This document shows positions 60,551 to 64,000 of a DNA stretch of 64,000 nucleotides, in pieces. The notes beneath the pieces were generated by a model that saw only the letters and a program-made list of their open reading frames with translations, searched no databases and was not told where the DNA came from. Numbering within the stretch: the first letter of the stretch is position 1; every line of letters starts with the position of its first letter. The translations under genes were made by a program, and so were the position numbers. The stretch comes from Pipra filicauda (Eukaryota > Chordata > Aves > Passeriformes > Pipridae), in contig NW_024104362.1 in NCBI RefSeq assembly GCF_003945595.2, positions 868,001 through 932,000 of the forward strand, given 5' to 3'.

Positions 60551-63500
60551 CTTTCAAAAAGAGATTTAAAAGCAGTCAATGTTTAATACTTTGAAGAATA
60601 CAATGCAAAATTTGTTAACCACACCTATTAATAAAAAGCAATCTCCGGTCTTGGAAATTTGGGATTTACATTTGCACCACAGGGAAAAGCCAAGTGAACA
60701 CAGACACTGGGCTGACACAGTTCACTGTCACAGTTACCCTGGCTGAGGTTCAAATCCCAAGCAACTTCTCTCTTACACACTCAAGTGACTTCCTCTTTCC
60801 AAATTCAAAACATCCACTAAAGAGTCCCTTTGGTTAGCAAGGTGTAAGGTTCTGCCAACCCCAGAGCTTTCTCAGGCCTTGCAGCAGGGTCCAGTCCCAG
60901 GCTGGTAGCATTCTCCTTCTGCTCTGCTTCACCTCAGCACCTAATGCAAAAGCAACAGCGTGGCACAGAGCGACATACCAAAGCACAAAGGAGAAGTTTG
61001 AACTGCCATTGACAAAAACAGGAGGAGAAAGAGATTGGACTCTTTGTATCCTGCCTACATTCACCTGGCTGCAAATTTGTCAAATAGTGTTTTAGGGACA
61101 AAGGGTAGCTTCTTAAAATGAAGTTTTGCCAGGAGAAAGCATCAGTTTCATGAACTTTTCTCCCTCCACACCTTTTTTTTGTTAAGGAGAAGAAGCTTCA
61201 TAATGAATACAACATTCCACACTGACATTTTAAAATGTTTTTCCCCATAAAAGTAATTTGATAAATCTGATATAAACTTCATAAAATTAAAAAATATTAA
61301 AACATGAAAAAAAATTAAAAATATGAAAGGAAAGCATGACTCTGACTGATGAGTGGTTTTCCATTTACAGGTGTGGTTGTTGATTCATGCAAACTTTTAA
61401 GATTTTTTCCGCTCTTCACCATTTCGAACACTAAAAATTTCCTCACAGTTGAAAGTTCAATGTGTATTCGTACACTGAATGCCATACACTGTTTCAGTCT
61501 ATGTGTAATAGAAGAAATGTGTTCATGAAAAGTTCCACACATTTTTCCGAGCACAAAACTTACCACAAACAAACAGAAAATACATTTTCACATAAAAATG
61601 CAAACATGATCTATACTATTAAGTAAGATATTAAGTATCACTGCAACCAATTTGGAAAAAAAAGAAACATCAAGGTAAAAGCTACAAAAATATACTTTAG
61701 TGATAATTTCCAGCTGAAACGTGAAATAACATGATACAGCAGTTTCTATGAAAAGACTTGGCTACTATAAATTATAGATGCCAACTATCTATAAGACAGT
61801 TCTTACAGGGTGATACCAACATATATACAGTCCAGTTTCATCAGCCTCTTCAGAGCCAGTAAGGCTCTGTGTCAAGTTGACAGCGGCTGACCTTGCACCA
61901 AATGTCTAATCAAAAACAATGACAGTGTCAGTGTAAATGTGAATGAACACATAGGTTCACTGTCTTTTTAACAATCTGCTTTGATTTCAACAGGTTTTGT
62001 AACTTAACTATGAAACAAGTAAACCTGCTTTTAAAATACACGATATAAACCTTATCTTCCAATACCATTCTTTTATGATACGTTCCATGATATTCAAATT
62101 AAAAAAAAAAACCACAAACAACAACACAGAAGTTTTTTCCCAAGACATGTAATTTAGGCATCTAATTAATTGTCAGTGTCTACATGTGAGCTAGATGTCT
62201 AAGTTCCTTTTATAGTCTATGAACACCTATAAAACCAGGCTAACAGAGCCTAGGTAGCTCACTAACATAGGCACTTCAATCTGGCACAACCAACAAATGC
62301 TACTTCAATCATACAAATTTCAGAACTGCCACTAAATTCTAACCATCAAGCAAAAAAATGCAAGCAAAATTTTTCAAAAGATACCACAAAACACTTATTC
62401 TTAACATGAGACTCAAGACATAGTTCTGAAGAGCAATATTGCATGAGTTAATAAATTACAAGTCAAAGAAAAATTTAAGCCTTTTACAGTATTTTTTCTA
62501 ATCTATTAAAAACAATAATCTCACAACAGAATCTATACAATTATTTTTACTTTATGAAGATAAAAAAATTAATGTTTTGTAGATCTGGTTTGGTGCCAAT
62601 CTGATTTGGTGCCAACGAGGCACATGCTGTAGTTCTTGTGGTTGTCCTGTGCAGGGACAAGAGTTGGACTTTGATAATCTTGGTGGGTCCCTTCCAACTC
62701 AGAATATTCTGTGATCATGTGATTCTGTGACTGTATTAGCTTCAGTCTTAAAATACACAAAAATGTTATTGTAGCCAGGTCTGCCTTCATTTGGCTACCA
62801 ATTTATGGTAGAATATTTTCAAAAAGAAATCCATCTTACTGAACCATAATAAAAAAGAAGTTTTGGGAAAATAAAATTCTTTCATTCCCTCAGCAACATT
62901 ATAATTCTGATTTTCTAGAAAAACTTCTAAAACCTAAGTTTTTGCACTTCTGAAAGCCATGTGGAACTAATTTCTCAAATTTATCTCCTGTGAATTAAAG
63001 CATAAGATTTCTCCTCCTTTAGAATTACTCAAATCCTCATAAATAAATTATAAAGCATGCACAGATTGCCAAGAATGAACACTTTGAAACTGCTCAACTT
63101 TTTCAAGAGATAGAAAGAAGTTAGTTTAAGGACATTGGAGTTCTGGCAGGTTAAACACATCTCACCAGAAATAATAATGCTTTCTAAGATTCTAATAACG
63201 ATTTTAAGACTGCATCTATTTTCCCAAAAATAATAATCCTACACAATGCAATGTTTCAAGAAGGTATTGGATCAGCTTATTCAAAACAATCTGCTAAAGT
63301 TGAAATGACTGTTTACATACATCAAAATATTAAAAAAATAATATCCCAATCAAAATATTTATTTGCATTAGTAGAAATTCTAGTAGATTTTCCTAAATCA
63401 TCTAGCAGTCAAAAAGTATCCACCTCACTAGACTTCACAATTACAGTAGCATTTTGCAGCTTTATTATTACTAAGTATACATATACTACATAGTATTACA

Positions 63501-64000
63501 AAGTATACATACTATCTTCCTTCAAAAAGTTTTAAAGAGCAGATAGGAGACAATATCTCGGTATTAACATATCTACAAGATTAGGTTACAACTGATACTT
63601 CAAAAAATACAAGAGTCCATTAAGAATTAAGACTGTGTAATAACATTATGTCTAAACTGTGGAATGTTAGGATAACATGCAGGCAAAGTACACTTTCTCA
63701 GTATGAAACTGCGGAACAGAGGGGAACAGTTATTATCCTATTAGCAAAGATTAACTAATCAAAATAACTTTTAGGACCGGCTGGTTTCCCTAACCTCATA
63801 ACAACAAATCTGTGCAGTTTTTTTGATTAAAAACAACCCAAACAACTGAGTACATTCTTGTTTAAACTTTCCAAAGGAAAAGTATTTTAAAAATTTGACC
63901 AACTACCAGGAAGTGTTCCCTCAAAAAGATAAAAGTAAAGACTGCCTACCTATGCCTAAATTCAATGATCTTTCATGTCTCTTCATTTTGAAATGAAGAT
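60551..64000 (-). other. MON2: Intron upstream of MON2 local exon 1 (partial)
   Basis: At least 3.45 kb of intron runs off the window. It holds a GC-richer patch at 60834-61075 of unknown origin and a CR1 tail at 62646-62730. No sequence encoding the family's N-terminus (first about 58 residues) was found, so the first exons and promoter lie beyond 64000. Confidence 0.75.
62646..62730 (+). mobile_element. CR1 LINE, 3' end only
   Basis: It contains AGTTGGACTTTGATAATCTT, GGTGGGTCCCTTCCAACTC, then ATATTCTGTGATCATG and GATTCTGTGA. It is preceded by a direct repeat of TTTGGTGCCAA (62589-62614) that is not part of CR1. It is antisense to MON2. Confidence 0.9.

Noticed and set aside
63940..64000. 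MON2 exon 2 at the right edge of the window
   Set aside because: The minus strand shows a possible donor near 63950, but the upstream bases do not encode any part of the MON2 N-terminus.
1..64000. CRISPR arrays, operons, phage or plasmid features
   Set aside because: No regularly spaced repeats, ribosome-binding-site-led frames or bacterial gene families. The sequence is a vertebrate gene with introns and CR1 elements.

Overview
This window is AT-rich vertebrate DNA, almost certainly from a bird. It carries truncated CR1 LINEs ending in the avian ATTCTATG-type tail, a compact intron-rich gene and an apparent avian ERV-type LTR. Nothing bacterial or plasmid-like was seen. The species cannot be fixed from the sequence alone.

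The window holds one protein-coding gene, on the minus strand: MON2. Its product is a large HEAT-repeat scaffold of the trans-Golgi/endosome, related to the DCB-HUS part of large Arf-GEFs. I traced 33 canonical coding exons by hand, from 60550 down to the stop at 10033. All have GT-AG borders and matching phases. They give 1,660 whole codons plus a stop. The first two coding exons (about 58 residues by family comparison) and the promoter lie beyond position 64000.

Three features of the gene stand out. (1) A 98-nt exon (local exon 4) is present twice, at 57117-57214 and 56530-56627. Each copy sits in a segment of about 480 bp that differs at one base that I could see. Because 98 is not a multiple of three, using both copies creates a stop. 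(2) A further 171-nt open, phase-0 segment with GT-AG borders at 15035-15205 looks like an in-frame cassette exon that I do not recall from canonical MON2. (3) An 18-nt microexon encoding IQLFAP lies at 26607-26624.

Layout: 1-10032 is 3' UTR and downstream flank, with a tRNA-Glu-derived SINE (3391-3724) flanked by an 11-bp target-site duplication. 10033-15417 holds the last exons. 15418-24182 is the largest intron and holds a likely solo LTR (17772-18594) and a CR1 tail. 24183-35311 holds exons 21-28, with a CR1 cluster in a 4.3 kb intron. 37938-50823 holds exons 9-20. 53443-60550 holds exons 1-8, including the duplicated exon. 60551-64000 is the 3' part of the intron upstream of local exon 1.

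All seven CR1 pieces, and apparently the LTR, are antisense to MON2. No other gene, RNA gene or novel multi-gene system was found. Local exon numbers (1 to 33) run 5' to 3' along MON2. Residue numbers assume 58 residues upstream of the window and are approximate.
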